This document shows, piece by piece, positions 8,636 to 16,868 of a stretch of DNA of 64,000 bases. Positions within the stretch are counted from its first letter, which is position 1. Each line of letters starts with the position of its first letter. Source of the DNA: Nocardiopsis listeri NBRC 13360 (GTDB lineage: Bacteria; Actinomycetota; Actinomycetes; Streptosporangiales; Streptosporangiaceae); NCBI RefSeq assembly GCF_001570765.1, contig NZ_BCSH01000036.1:27049-91048 (forward strand), in the 5' to 3' direction. The notes under the pieces are model-generated. The model worked only from the letters and a program-made list of their open reading frames with translations, was not told where the DNA came from and did not search any database. Made by a program: the position numbers and the translations under genes.

Positions 8636-8704
8636 GGGGGTGAGGAACATCGGAACGAAGACCCGCGCTAAGCGCCGGATCCTGTTCGGACGTTCCTCGA
8701 CCCC
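8636..8704. repeat. Back-to-back pair of Tn3-type ends (69-bp palindromic element)
   Basis: 8636-8672 reads GGGGGTGAGGAACATCGGAA then CGAAGACCCGCGCTAAG, strongly like a Tn3 end. 8668-8704 is a second end in the opposite orientation whose inner tip overlaps the first. Outer tips point outward, giving a miniature element with no coding space. Flanks are TGCCG and TGCGT, similar but not identical. Confidence 0.6.
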
Positions 8705-8845
8705 TGCGTCAGCGGGCATGGGGGCGATCAGCTCCCAGCCGGCGTCGTCGAGGAAGAAGAACCGGTCCAGCTGCGTGCGCGAGGGCGGTTCGATGTAGCG
8801 GCCGTAGCGGGCCGCCTGTTCATCGGTAAGGAATTCAACGGGCAC
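8705..8845 (-). pseudogene. Tn3-family transposase TnpA, N-terminal stub (DUF4158)
   Basis: The minus-strand frame from a GTG at 8845 reads [20 protein letters not shown] then [19 protein letters not shown], the opening of the DUF4158 domain of Tn3-family transposases. About 47 residues remain of roughly 1000 before the frame enters the repeat pair at 8636-8704. The stub starts 31 bases inside the right terminal repeat, and a similar spacing recurs at 17959 next to another Tn3-type end. It shows that the host element descends from an autonomous Tn3 transposon. Confidence 0.8.
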
Positions 8846-8876
8846 GCCCACAGAAGGTATGAGCAGGGGCGACATG

Positions 8877-8914
8877 CTTAGCGCCGGATCCTGTTCCGAT
8901 GTTCCTCAACCCCG
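8877..8914 (-). repeat. Right 38-bp terminal inverted repeat of the Tn3-type element
   Basis: Exact reverse complement of 3342-3379. The next five bases (8915-8919, GGCAC) repeat the five bases before 3342. Confidence 0.88.
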
Positions 8915-9043
8915 GGCACCTGGCGGATCCCACCCCCAGAACACGGCGAGGCCCACCCGCACAAGTGATACTCCGACCAGAACGACAAGAACGGACCGGC
9001 CACCCCACCACCACACCCACCCAGCCCCGAAAGGACCCCCCAC

Positions 9044-9994
9044 GTGCACCCCACCACCACACCCCACACCAACGGCCACCTCCCCCGCCCCGGCGGCCAC
9101 CACCTGTTCTGGCAAGAAACCGGCAACCCCCACGGAGTACCCGTCCTGGCCATCCACGGCGGCCCCGGCTCCGGCGCCTCCCACAAATGGTCCTGCTTCA
9201 CCGACCCCCACCACTACCGACTCATCCTGCTCGACCAACGCGGCAGCGGACACAGCACACCCAACGCCGCAGACCCCACCACCGACCTGACCACCAACAC
9301 CACCGCCCACCTCATCGACGACTTCGAAGCCCTGCGCACCCACCTGAACATCGACCGCTGGCACCTACTGGGCGCCTCCTGGGGATCCACCCTGGCCCTG
9401 GCCTACGCCCAAACCCACCCCCAGGTCGTGCGCGCCCTGGTGCTGTTCGCCATCACCACCGGCACCCGCGATGAGATCACCTGGATCACCCACACCATGC
9501 GCCGTGTCTTCCCCCACCAATGGGAACGCTTCCGCGCGGCCGCGGGCCCAGACGCCGACCCCCACCACCTCCCGGCCGCCTACGCACGCCTTCTGGCCGA
9601 CCCCGACCCGCAAGTCCGGTTCAAGGCCGCCCGAGCCTGGTGCAAGTGGGAGGACACCCACGTGGCCACCGCCCCCGGCCACACACCCCACCCCCGCTTC
9701 CACGACCCGACCTTTCGCGCCACCTTCGCCCGCCTGGTCACCCACTACTGGGCCAACGACTGCTTCCTCACCCCCCGACAGCTCCTGAACGGTGTGGAGC
9801 GCATCGCCCACCTGCCCGCGGTCCTGGCCCACGGCCGCCTGGACATCAGCGGACCCGCCGACACCGCCCACGACCTGGCCGCACACTGGCCGGCCGCGAA
9901 GCTGCACATCGTCGAAGAGGCCGCCCACACCACCAACGTCGCCGGCCTGGGACAGATCGTCGCCCAGGCCATGGATCACTTCCGCACCCTGTGA
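9044..9994 (+). CDS. Proline iminopeptidase-type alpha/beta hydrolase
   Basis: Cytoplasmic serine peptidase of the S33 family, which removes N-terminal proline from peptides. The oxyanion motif HGGPGSG, LDQRGSGHS, the nucleophile elbow GASWGS (S112), the acid in HGRLDISGP and the histidine in EEAAHTT are all present, so the catalytic machinery is complete. Length 316 residues is normal. The GTG start has AAAGGA upstream. It lies just outside the Tn3-type element and converges on the response-regulator gene. Confidence 0.88.
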   Translation: MHPTTTPHTNGHLPRPGGHHLFWQETGNPHGVPVLAIHGGPGSGASHKWSCFTDPHHYRLILLDQRGSGHSTPNAADPTTDLTTNTTAHLIDDFEALRTHLNIDRWHLLGASWGSTLALAYAQTHPQVVRALVLFAITTGTRDEITWITHTMRRVFPHQWERFRAAAGPDADPHHLPAAYARLLADPDPQVRFKAARAWCKWEDTHVATAPGHTPHPRFHDPTFRATFARLVTHYWANDCFLTPRQLLNGVERIAHLPAVLAHGRLDISGPADTAHDLAAHWPAAKLHIVEEAAHTTNVAGLGQIVAQAMDHFRTL

Positions 9995-10024
9995 CACCAC
10001 AGCCCCACCACACCCGGGCGCGGG

Positions 10025-10681
10025 TCAGCGCGCCAGCCCGGCCCGGAAGGCGAACACCACCAACTGGGCCCGATCCCTGGCCCCCAGCTTGACCATCGCC
10101 CTGGACACATGAGTGCGGGCGGTGGCGGGGGAGACCACCAGCCGTTGCGCGATCTCCTCGTTACTCAACCCCTCACCCACCAACCCCACCACCTCACGTT
10201 CACGTTCGGTCAACACCCCAACGTCGGGGACCACCCCGCCCACCCCGCCCCCACGTTCGGTGAAGGCGGCCACCACCCGCCGTGTGACCGAGGGCGACAA
10301 CAACGCCTCCCCCCTGGCGGCCACCCGCACCGCCGCCAACATCTCCTCCGGCTCCCCATCCTTGATCAAAAACCCGCTGGCGCCGCCCCGCAACGCCTCG
10401 AACACGTACTCGTCCAACTCGAAGGTGGTCAGCACCACCACCCGGGTCGCCACCAGATCCGGGTCAGCGCCGATGATCCGCAACGCCGCCAACCCGTCCA
10501 GCCGCGGCATACGCACGTCCATCAACACCACATCGGGACGCAACTCACGTACCAACTCCACCGCCCGCACCCCATCGGCGGCCTCACCCACCAACTCCAT
10601 GTCGGACTCGGCCTCCAACAGCACCCGCAACCCCATCCGCACCAACGCCTGGTCATCGGCCACCACCACCCGAACCATCAC
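10025..10681 (-). CDS. NarL/FixJ-type response regulator
   Basis: Two-component response regulator of 218 residues. The receiver domain has the acidic pair DD (residues 9-10), phospho-acceptor D55 in VVLMDVRMP, and the conserved Thr and Lys positions in VVLTTFE and FLIKDGEP. The C-terminal LuxR helix-turn-helix is LTEREREVVGLVGEGLSNEE onward. Its start overlaps the stop of the upstream histidine kinase (ATGA), so the two are co-translated and form a cognate pair. The signal is unknown. Confidence 0.93.
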   Translation of the reverse strand: MMVRVVVADDQALVRMGLRVLLEAESDMELVGEAADGVRAVELVRELRPDVVLMDVRMPRLDGLAALRIIGADPDLVATRVVVLTTFELDEYVFEALRGGASGFLIKDGEPEEMLAAVRVAARGEALLSPSVTRRVVAAFTERGGGVGGVVPDVGVLTEREREVVGLVGEGLSNEEIAQRLVVSPATARTHVSRAMVKLGARDRAQLVVFAFRAGLAR

Positions 10682-11871
10682 CGCCTCCCCCGCACCGGAA
10701 GATCCGCCCGCACCCGCACACCACCACCCTCGGCCACCCCCACCGACACCGTTCCCCGCACCGCCCGAGCCCGCTCACGCATCCCAGCGATCCCCATCCC
10801 CTCAACGACCACCCCACCAGATCCCTCATCGACCACCTCCACCACCACCCGATCCACCCCGCACCCGACGCGCACCACCACACCCGCACCAGGCGCGTGG
10901 CGCACCACATTGGTCAACGCCTCCTGCACGATCCGAAACGCCGCCACCTCCACCCCCGAACCCGGCCAGGTCCGCTCACCCTCCCAGACCACCTCCACCC
11001 GATGCCCGGCCCGGCGCACCGACTCGGCCAACCCCTCCACCCGATCCAACCCGGCCACCGGCCCCCGACCCGCCCCACCCCCATCCCGAAACACCGCCAA
11101 CGTGCCACGCAACTCCTCCAACGCCTCCCGGCTCGCATCACGAATGGCCGCCAACGCCACCGGAGCCTGCTCAGGGCGCCGATCCACCACATGCAACGCC
11201 ACCGACGCCTGCATACTGATCACCGACAGGCTGTGCCCGACCACATCGTGCACCTCCCGCGCGATCGTCAACCGCTCCTCATAACGCGAACGCGCCAACT
11301 CCTGGGAGCGTTCACGCTCACGCCCGGCCCGCCGCGCCCTGGCGAACACCCCCGCCCCGGCCGGTACCGCCATCGACCCCAACGCGAACACCACCGCCGC
11401 CGGCGCCGAACCATCGCCCCACCCCCACCAGGGCCGCCCCACCTGCGAGAACAGAGCCGCACCCACCACCACCGGCCCCGCCCAACCCAAGAACACCCCC
11501 GGCGGCAAACGAAGCCCCGCCGAGAACACCACCAGGGCGCACATCAGCACCCCCGGCCCCATCCCCACACCGGCGGCCATCACCAGCGCCGCACCCACCC
11601 CGGCCACCGCCACCGCGGGCCCCGGCCACAACCGTCGCACCGCCACCGCCACCACCAACACCACCACCCCCGCCCACACACCCCAGGGCAAGGCCACCTG
11701 CTCCACCTGCTCCCACCCGGGGCCTTGCCGACCCCAAGGCGGTCCCCCCACACCACCCCCGGCCCGATCCCAGGCCAAAGACCCCCGGGACCACACCAAC
11801 ACCAACGCCCCCAGCACCACACCCAAGGCCACATCCACGACCACGGCGCCCCTGCTCACACGTTCTGCCAC
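10678..11871 (-). CDS. Sensor histidine kinase (HisKA_3 type)
   Basis: Membrane histidine kinase of 397 residues. The N-terminal half has several hydrophobic segments (about residues 10-27, 62-80, 85-103, 107-120, 128-142, 158-176). The dimerisation/phosphotransfer segment is REVHDVVGHSLSVIS with acceptor H208, followed by a HATPase_c domain with the N box IVQEALTNVVRHA and a glycine box GMGIAGMRERA. The GTG start is six bases after a TAGGGT -10 box on the minus strand, suggesting a leaderless mRNA. It is the partner of the overlapping response regulator. Confidence 0.92.
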   Translation of the reverse strand: MAERVSRGAVVVDVALGVVLGALVLVWSRGSLAWDRAGGGVGGPPWGRQGPGWEQVEQVALPWGVWAGVVVLVVAVAVRRLWPGPAVAVAGVGAALVMAAGVGMGPGVLMCALVVFSAGLRLPPGVFLGWAGPVVVGAALFSQVGRPWWGWGDGSAPAAVVFALGSMAVPAGAGVFARARRAGRERERSQELARSRYEERLTIAREVHDVVGHSLSVISMQASVALHVVDRRPEQAPVALAAIRDASREALEELRGTLAVFRDGGGAGRGPVAGLDRVEGLAESVRRAGHRVEVVWEGERTWPGSGVEVAAFRIVQEALTNVVRHAPGAGVVVRVGCGVDRVVVEVVDEGSGGVVVEGMGIAGMRERARAVRGTVSVGVAEGGGVRVRADLPVRGRR

Positions 11872-12006
11872 ACCCCGACCCTAAACACCCACCCCCTCCT
11901 CACGCCTGGTGCGGCGGACGCATCTTCACCTACGCCCACCAACGTAGGAACACAGCCGCCCCCAGACCGATGCGCGCGACAGACCCCACCACCCAAGGTG
12001 GTGCCC

Positions 12007-12309
12007 ATGAACGCCGCAACACTCATCGCCGCCGCCCCGCACTGGCAGGGCGGGCCACCACCCTTCGTTCCGGGAGTCCTCATGTTCTGTGTGCTCACCC
12101 TGCTCATCCTGGGCGCCCTGGTCTTCACCATCGCCCGCCGCAAGGGCCACACCCCGCCCTGGGCCCACCCGCGCACCCCACGCCCGGAGGAAACAGCCCG
12201 CACCGTCCTGGCCGAACGCTTCGCCAAGGGCGACATCACCGTCGAGGAGTTCATGGAACGCGCCAGCGCCCTGAACTGGACACCCGGCCACAACGACGAC
12301 AAACACTGA
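12007..12309 (+). CDS. SHOCT-domain small membrane protein
   Basis: Protein of 100 residues with one membrane segment (VPGVLMFCVLTLLILGALVF, about residues 21-40) and a C-terminal SHOCT domain (VLAERFAKGDITVEEFMERA). SHOCT domains are short oligomerisation modules. The ATG at 12007 has AAGGTGG upstream; the much longer frame leading into it is a shadow of the histidine kinase. Divergent from that kinase and followed by a strong terminator. Role unknown. Confidence 0.85.
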   Translation: MNAATLIAAAPHWQGGPPPFVPGVLMFCVLTLLILGALVFTIARRKGHTPPWAHPRTPRPEETARTVLAERFAKGDITVEEFMERASALNWTPGHNDDKH

Positions 12310-12327
12310 CCCACAACACACGAGCAA

Positions 12328-12354
12328 GGGGCGCCCCCACCACGGGGGCGCCCC
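12328..12354 (+). terminator. Hairpin terminator after the SHOCT gene
   Basis: Perfect 11-bp stem GGGGCGCCCCC / GGGGGCGCCCC with a five-base loop, followed by a pyrimidine-rich stretch. Confidence 0.7.
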
Positions 12355-12471
12355 ACCTCTTCGTCGCGGGGGTGTGTCCCACGCCGCTCCCCCACCCGGC
12401 CCAGGCACACCCCACTATCAGCCACAATGACCAAAACCCTGACAAACACACCACAAGGATCGCGGGCTCAC

Positions 12472-13458
12472 ATGGCCATCCCCAAAGCCGAACTCCACCT
12501 GCACATCGAAGGCACCCTCGAACCCGAACTCGCCTTCCACCTCGCCAGGCGCAACAACATCACCCTGCCCTACACCGACGTCGACCACCTACGCACCGCC
12601 TACGACTTCACCGACCTGCAATCCTTCCTCGACCTGTACTACCGACTCATGGACGTCCTACGCACCCAACAGGACTTCCACGACCTGGCCACCGCCTACC
12701 TGGACCGCGCCGCCACCCAAGGCGTACGCCACGCCGAGATCTTCTTCGACCCCCAAGCCCACACCAACCGCGGCATCCCCCTAGGCACCGTCATCCAAGG
12801 CCTGGTCTCGGCCCTGGACCAAGCCCACACCCGCCACGACATCTCCACCGAACTCATCCTGTGCTTCCTTCGCGACCGCCCCGCCACCGAAGCCATGGAC
12901 ACCCTCCAAGCCGCCCGCCCCCACCTACACCACATCACCGGCGTAGGCCTGGACTCCGCCGAGATCGGCCACCCGCCCACCAAATTCACCGAAGTCTTCC
13001 AAGCCGCCGCCGACCTGGGCCTGCGCCGCGTCGCCCACGCCGGCGAAGAAGGCCCCGCCGACTACATCTGGCAGGCCCTGAACCACCTGGGCGCCGAACG
13101 CATCGACCACGGCATCCGCGCCCTGGACGACCCCGCCCTCCTCACCCACCTGGCCACCACCCGCACACCCCTGACCGTGTGCCCCTTCTCCAACGTGCGC
13201 CTGCGCGCCGTACCCACCCTGGACGTGCACCCCCTACCCGCCCTGATGGACGCCGGCCTCCTGGTCACCGTCAACTCCGACGACCCCTCCTACTTCGGCG
13301 GCTACGTCCACGACAACTATCTGGGCATCCAACAACACCTGAACCTGACCAACGAAGACCTACGCACCCTGGCCCGCAACTCCTTCACCGCCTCCTTCCT
13401 CACCCCCCAACGCCGCGAGGCCCTCATCGCCGAGGTCGACGCCTACCACTTCGACTGA
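12472..13458 (+). CDS. Adenine deaminase (adenosine deaminase superfamily)
   Basis: Zinc amidohydrolase converting adenine to hypoxanthine for purine salvage. PKAELHLHIEGTLEPEL holds the two zinc histidines and the IEGTLEPEL form of the adenine-specific branch; VGLDSAEIGHPP, VAHAGEEGP (zinc His and general-base Glu region), ERIDHGIRALDD and VTVNSDDPSYFGGY (metal and catalytic Asp) follow in order. Pseudomonas adenine deaminases share this layout, so I prefer adenine over adenosine. The ATG at 12472 has AAGGA upstream; an ATG at 12427 would add 15 residues. Confidence 0.88.
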   Translation: MAIPKAELHLHIEGTLEPELAFHLARRNNITLPYTDVDHLRTAYDFTDLQSFLDLYYRLMDVLRTQQDFHDLATAYLDRAATQGVRHAEIFFDPQAHTNRGIPLGTVIQGLVSALDQAHTRHDISTELILCFLRDRPATEAMDTLQAARPHLHHITGVGLDSAEIGHPPTKFTEVFQAAADLGLRRVAHAGEEGPADYIWQALNHLGAERIDHGIRALDDPALLTHLATTRTPLTVCPFSNVRLRAVPTLDVHPLPALMDAGLLVTVNSDDPSYFGGYVHDNYLGIQQHLNLTNEDLRTLARNSFTASFLTPQRREALIAEVDAYHFD

Positions 13459-13473
13459 CCCACACCACAAAAA

Positions 13474-13511
13474 GGCCGGGGGCTCCACACGCACGTGTGG
13501 AGCCCCCGGCC
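13474..13511. terminator. Bidirectional terminator between adenine deaminase and DUF2332 genes
   Basis: A 17-bp perfect stem (GGCCGGGGGCTCCACAC and its complement) with a four-base loop. On the minus strand it is followed by TTTTTG, a canonical intrinsic terminator for the DUF2332 gene; it also closes the deaminase transcript. Confidence 0.85.
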
Positions 13512-13518
13512 CATCACC

Positions 13519-14502
13519 TCACACCCACACCAAACGCCGACCATGCTCACCCGCATGACCCACCACACGCCCATCCAACGCCAACGTGAAAAGGCCCTCC
13601 TGCGCCGGCCGCGCACCCTCCCACTCCGCGAAGACCCGCCACCCCTCGTTACTCACCCACCGCACACCCAACCCACCCACCAACGACGCGAACTCCTCCC
13701 GCTCCTCACGCCCCAGATACGCCAACACCGCACTGTGCAACACCACCACCGTGGCCCCCTCCGGCGCCCGCGCCACCAGAGCGGGCAACCCCTCCAACAA
13801 ATCCCCCGCCACCATCACCGGCGGATCGGCCGCCACCACCCCCGCCGCACCCCGCAACCGCTCCAAACGCCCCGCCTCCTGCCCACCCGGCCAGATCAAC
13901 GCCTCCAACCACCCCACATCACCCTCATCCCCCGCATCCAACGGATTCAGGTCGATCCCCCCACGCCAGACCACCTGCGGCAACCGATCCGGAACAGGAA
14001 CCCCACCCTCGGTGACGCACTCCAACACCGGCCCGGGCCCCGCACCCAACGGCGGCGCCCCATCGAAGGAATACCGGTACCGGTCCGGGTACAGACACAA
14101 CCCCGCCGACGCCCCCACCTCGATCAACGCCAACGGCCCCGGTAGTTGCGCCAACACCGGCAACAGGGTGGCGCACCGCCCCACCTCGTTGGTCTGGGTC
14201 GAACGCTCCAGCACCACCCGCACCACCCTCTCCCAGTGCTCCATCACGAACGCCCGCCACGCCGCGAAAGAGCTCACCGGCCCACCCAGGTAACGCACCG
14301 CCCCCAACCACAGGTTCGGTTGCCACTTGCCCTCCGGCAGCGACGACACCGCTGCCACCAACTCCGCGTCCCAGGCCACCCCACGCGCGATCTCCGCATA
14401 ACCAGGCGAATCACCCTGCTCGAAGTTGACCGCCATGTGCGCCCACACCCGAGCCACCCGCTCCGCGCCCCGCACCGCACACCCGCTTCCACCAAGACTC
14501 AC
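13519..14502 (-). CDS. DUF2332 family protein
   Basis: Protein of 327 residues matching the actinobacterial DUF2332 family: early SPGYAEIARGV, then ALIEVGASAGLCLYPDRYRY, GIDLNPLD, LEALIWPG, VVLHSAVLAYL and RPAQEGLFTLALDGR. The IEVGASAGL segment resembles a methyltransferase motif I but the function is not established. The GTG start at 14502 is 15 bases after the upstream regulator gene, so the two are probably one operon. Confidence 0.8.
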   Translation of the reverse strand: MSLGGSGCAVRGAERVARVWAHMAVNFEQGDSPGYAEIARGVAWDAELVAAVSSLPEGKWQPNLWLGAVRYLGGPVSSFAAWRAFVMEHWERVVRVVLERSTQTNEVGRCATLLPVLAQLPGPLALIEVGASAGLCLYPDRYRYSFDGAPPLGAGPGPVLECVTEGGVPVPDRLPQVVWRGGIDLNPLDAGDEGDVGWLEALIWPGGQEAGRLERLRGAAGVVAADPPVMVAGDLLEGLPALVARAPEGATVVVLHSAVLAYLGREEREEFASLVGGLGVRWVSNEGWRVFAEWEGARPAQEGLFTLALDGRVVGHAGEHGRRLVWV

Positions 14503-14517
14503 CCGACGCCGCGCACC

Positions 14518-15507
14518 CTAACCCGCACCCCCATTCACGTCTTCGACCGCCCCCGACCAGAACCGCTCCCGATACCGCGAAGGCGAACATCCAAGACGCC
14601 GCACGAAAGCCTTACGCAACGCCTCACCCGTACCGAACCCACACCCCCGCGCGATCTCCTCCACCGACGTCGACCCCTCCTCCAACCGCCGCCGTGCCCA
14701 CTCCAAACGCACCCGCTCCACGTACCGACCCGGACCACACCCCACCCCAGCGGTGAAGACCCGCGAGAACTGCCGCACCGACAACCCCGCCCGAGCCGCC
14801 ATCTTGGCCACCGACCAATCCGCCCCCGGATCGGCATCCACCAGATACCGCACCTGCCGCACCTCCACCCGCTCGGCCACCTGCACCGCCAACTGGGTCG
14901 AAAACTGCGACTGCCCACCCGGACGCACCAGAAAAACCACCAACGTCCGCGCCAGCTCCAAAGCCACCGCCCGCCCCAGATCCTCCTCCACCACCGCCAA
15001 CGCCAAATCGATCCCCGAAGTCACCCCCGCCGACGTCCACACCCGCCCCGACCGCACGAACACCGCGTCCTCTTCCACCACCAACCCCGGAAACTCAGCG
15101 GCCAGCCGGGCACAGTGCCGCCAGTGCGTGGTCACCCGCAACCCCTCCAACAACCCCGCACGCGCCAAGACGAACGCCCCCGAACACACCGACGTCACCC
15201 GAGCGGCCCGCCCCGCCAACTCCCGCACCACACCCACCAACAACGCATCCGGATCATGAGCACCCTCCCCACCGGGCACCACCAACGTGTCCACCCGCCC
15301 CACCTCCTCCACCGCCATCGAGGGCACCAACCCCAAACCGGACGAACACACCACCGTCTTGCCGCCCACCGAGACGGTCCGCACCCGATACCGCGCCCCC
15401 GGCGCCCGCGCCGCCCCCGCGAACACCTCCAACGGCCCCGTCGCGTCCAAGCTCTGCATCCCATCGAAAAGCACGATGACCACCTCGTGCCACACACCGT
15501 TTCCCAT
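14518..15507 (-). CDS. GlxA-family transcriptional regulator (DJ-1/PfpI + AraC)
   Basis: Regulator of 329 residues. The N-terminal DJ-1/PfpI-like domain (about residues 5-180) includes VIVLFDGMQSLDATGPLEVF and the nucleophile-elbow-like VTSVCSGAFVLARAGLL. The C-terminal AraC DNA-binding domain (about 215-315) includes MAARAGLSVRQFSRVFTAGV and IARGCGFGTGEALRKAF. The ATG at 15507 agrees with the family N terminus; longer upstream frames are spurious. It probably leads an operon with the DUF2332 gene. The effector is unknown. Confidence 0.88.
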   Translation of the reverse strand: MGNGVWHEVVIVLFDGMQSLDATGPLEVFAGAARAPGARYRVRTVSVGGKTVVCSSGLGLVPSMAVEEVGRVDTLVVPGGEGAHDPDALLVGVVRELAGRAARVTSVCSGAFVLARAGLLEGLRVTTHWRHCARLAAEFPGLVVEEDAVFVRSGRVWTSAGVTSGIDLALAVVEEDLGRAVALELARTLVVFLVRPGGQSQFSTQLAVQVAERVEVRQVRYLVDADPGADWSVAKMAARAGLSVRQFSRVFTAGVGCGPGRYVERVRLEWARRRLEEGSTSVEEIARGCGFGTGEALRKAFVRRLGCSPSRYRERFWSGAVEDVNGGAG

Positions 15508-15710
15508 ACGCACCACCCCACCGCACCTCGAAAACGACCACAAGGTCACCCACCCCAACCATCCGGACACACCCGCGCGCCACCTCACCCCCTTCTCGAC
15601 CACCCCACCCTTACGCTGTGAACACGACCCGACACACGAAAACCATCCGAACTCCACACCACCCCGAGCAGTCCCACCCAGGAGAACACCACCCACACGA
15701 ACGGACACCC

Positions 15711-16391
15711 GTGAGGCTCTCCGACCGCACCCGCCTGCACCACACCACATCCGCACCCGCCACCATCGGGCCCCTGGTGCACCTGCACGACGTGTCCCAC
15801 CCCCACCTGCCACGCCTGGACCTGGCCATCCACCCCGGCCACCACATCGCCCTGCTGAACCTGAGCACCCCGGCCCGCCACGCCCTGATCCACCTACTCA
15901 CCGCCCAGATCCACCCCACCCACGGCCACATCACCACCCACACCCGCATCCACACCACACCCGCCCGACCCACCCTGGCCCAAACCATCACCGGCCACAC
16001 CCACCCCGACCCCCACGACCCCCGCCTACACCAGGTCCTGGCCACCTCAGGGCTCGCCCACCACCCCCACACCACACCCACAAGCCAACTCCCACCCCAC
16101 CTGGCCGCCCACATCCACCAGGCCCGCACCCTCTACGCCCACACCATGGGCGCCCACCTACTCCTGATCGACCACCCCACCACCCCCACACCGGCCCCCA
16201 CACCCACCACCGCCCACCTCACCCTCACCGACCACCCCACCCTGACCCGCACCGCCGACCGCATCCTGCTCTTCCACCAAGACCACCTCACCGAAACCGG
16301 CGACCACCACCAACTCCTGCTCCGCGGCGGCGCCTACGCACGCCTGTACGCCCTCCAAAGCATCCGCACCCCCACACCACCGGCCCCCTAA
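15711..16391 (+). CDS. ABC-exporter ATPase-like protein lacking all nucleotide-binding motifs
   Basis: Protein of about 226 residues, very rich in His, Thr and Pro. The outline is an ABC-exporter ATPase domain: VHLHDVSHPHLPRLDLAIHP (usual first strands), HIALLNLSTPARHALIHLLT where Walker A (GxxGxGKST) should be, SQLPPHLAAHIHQARTL where LSGGQ should be, LLLIDHPTT at Walker B, and a clear family tail ADRILLFHQDHLTETGDHHQ then LLLRGGAYARLYALQ. Walker A lysine, signature and Walker B acid/Glu are all gone. Start uncertain (GTG 15711 or 15618). It lies ten bases before soxR on the same strand. Either a non-enzymatic relative or a decaying gene kept open. Confidence 0.55.
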   Translation: MRLSDRTRLHHTTSAPATIGPLVHLHDVSHPHLPRLDLAIHPGHHIALLNLSTPARHALIHLLTAQIHPTHGHITTHTRIHTTPARPTLAQTITGHTHPDPHDPRLHQVLATSGLAHHPHTTPTSQLPPHLAAHIHQARTLYAHTMGAHLLLIDHPTTPTPAPTPTTAHLTLTDHPTLTRTADRILLFHQDHLTETGDHHQLLLRGGAYARLYALQSIRTPTPPAP

Positions 16392-16394
16392 ACT
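16389..16394 (+). promoter_or_regulatory. -10 box of a leaderless soxR transcript
   Basis: TAAACT is followed by exactly six bases and the GTG of soxR, the actinobacterial leaderless pattern; it overlaps the stop of the ABC-like gene. Confidence 0.5.
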
Positions 16395-16400
16395 GGACCC

Positions 16401-16868
16401 GTGGCACCCCTAACCAAGGAACTCACCGTCGGCCAGGTCGCCCAACGCTCCGGAGTGGCCATCTCCGCCCTGCACTTCTACGAACGCCAAGGCCTCATCC
16501 ACAGCCGCCGCACCACCGGCAACCAACGCCGCTACCACCGCGACACCCTGCGCCGCGTGGCCTTCATCCGCATCTCCCAACGCGTGGGTCTGCCCCTGGC
16601 CCGCATCCGCCAAGCCCTGGAACAACTCCCCGAGAACCGCACCCCCACCCGCGCCGACTGGGCCTCGGTCTCGGCCCAATGGCGCGACGAACTCGACACC
16701 CGCATCGCCCAACTCACCCGCCTACGCGATGACCTGACCGGATGCATCGGCTGCGGCTGCCTGTCCCTGAACTCCTGCACCCTGTCCAACCCCGACGACG
16801 AACTCGCCGCCGCCGGCCCCGGACCCCGCCGCCTCATGGTCGAACGCCTCATCGAACCCGACACCTGA
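16401..16868 (+). CDS. soxR: Redox-sensitive transcriptional activator SoxR
   Basis: MerR-family [2Fe-2S] regulator of 155 residues that senses redox-cycling compounds. The N-terminal helix-turn-helix is VGQVAQRSGVAISALHFYER, followed by the wing GNQRRYHRDTLRRV and dimerisation helix. The cluster-binding signature is C115-I-G-C118-G-C120-L-S-L-N-S-C126. In actinobacteria SoxR usually controls a few genes answering secondary-metabolite redox stress rather than soxS; no target is identifiable here. Confidence 0.95.
   Translation: MAPLTKELTVGQVAQRSGVAISALHFYERQGLIHSRRTTGNQRRYHRDTLRRVAFIRISQRVGLPLARIRQALEQLPENRTPTRADWASVSAQWRDELDTRIAQLTRLRDDLTGCIGCGCLSLNSCTLSNPDDELAAAGPGPRRLMVERLIEPDT

Larger units (their letters stand above)
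3337..8919. mobile_element. Tn3-family transposon-like element with perfect 38-bp ends and 5-bp TSD
   Basis: The ends at 3342-3379 and 8877-8914 are 38-bp inverted repeats that I read as identical base for base, starting CGGGGTTGAGG and ending GGCGCTAAG. They resemble the classical Tn3 end, which begins GGGGTC and ends CTCACGTTAAG. The bases just outside are GGCAC on both sides (3337-3341 and 8915-8919), a 5-bp target duplication as Tn3-family transposition produces. The interior has only an N-terminal stub of TnpA and no resolvase, so it must have moved with transposase supplied in trans. It carries decayed and intact passenger genes. Confidence 0.85.

Noticed and set aside
12472..13458. Classical adenosine deaminase
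   Set aside because: The HIEGTLEPEL and HAGEEGP forms match the adenine-specific branch better, although the superfamily is shared.
11970..13589. Long plus-strand frame overlapping the SHOCT and adenine deaminase genes
   Set aside because: Arg/Pro/His-rich shadow; the frames with SHOCT and deaminase motifs explain the DNA.
14146..15621. Long plus-strand frame opposite DUF2332 and GlxA genes
   Set aside because: Composition and position mark it as the complement of the regulator gene.
9044..16400. CRISPR-like or tandem repeats suggested by recurring CCACC stretches
   Set aside because: They follow codon periodicity of Pro/Thr/His-rich coding DNA with no regular spacer or repeat unit.
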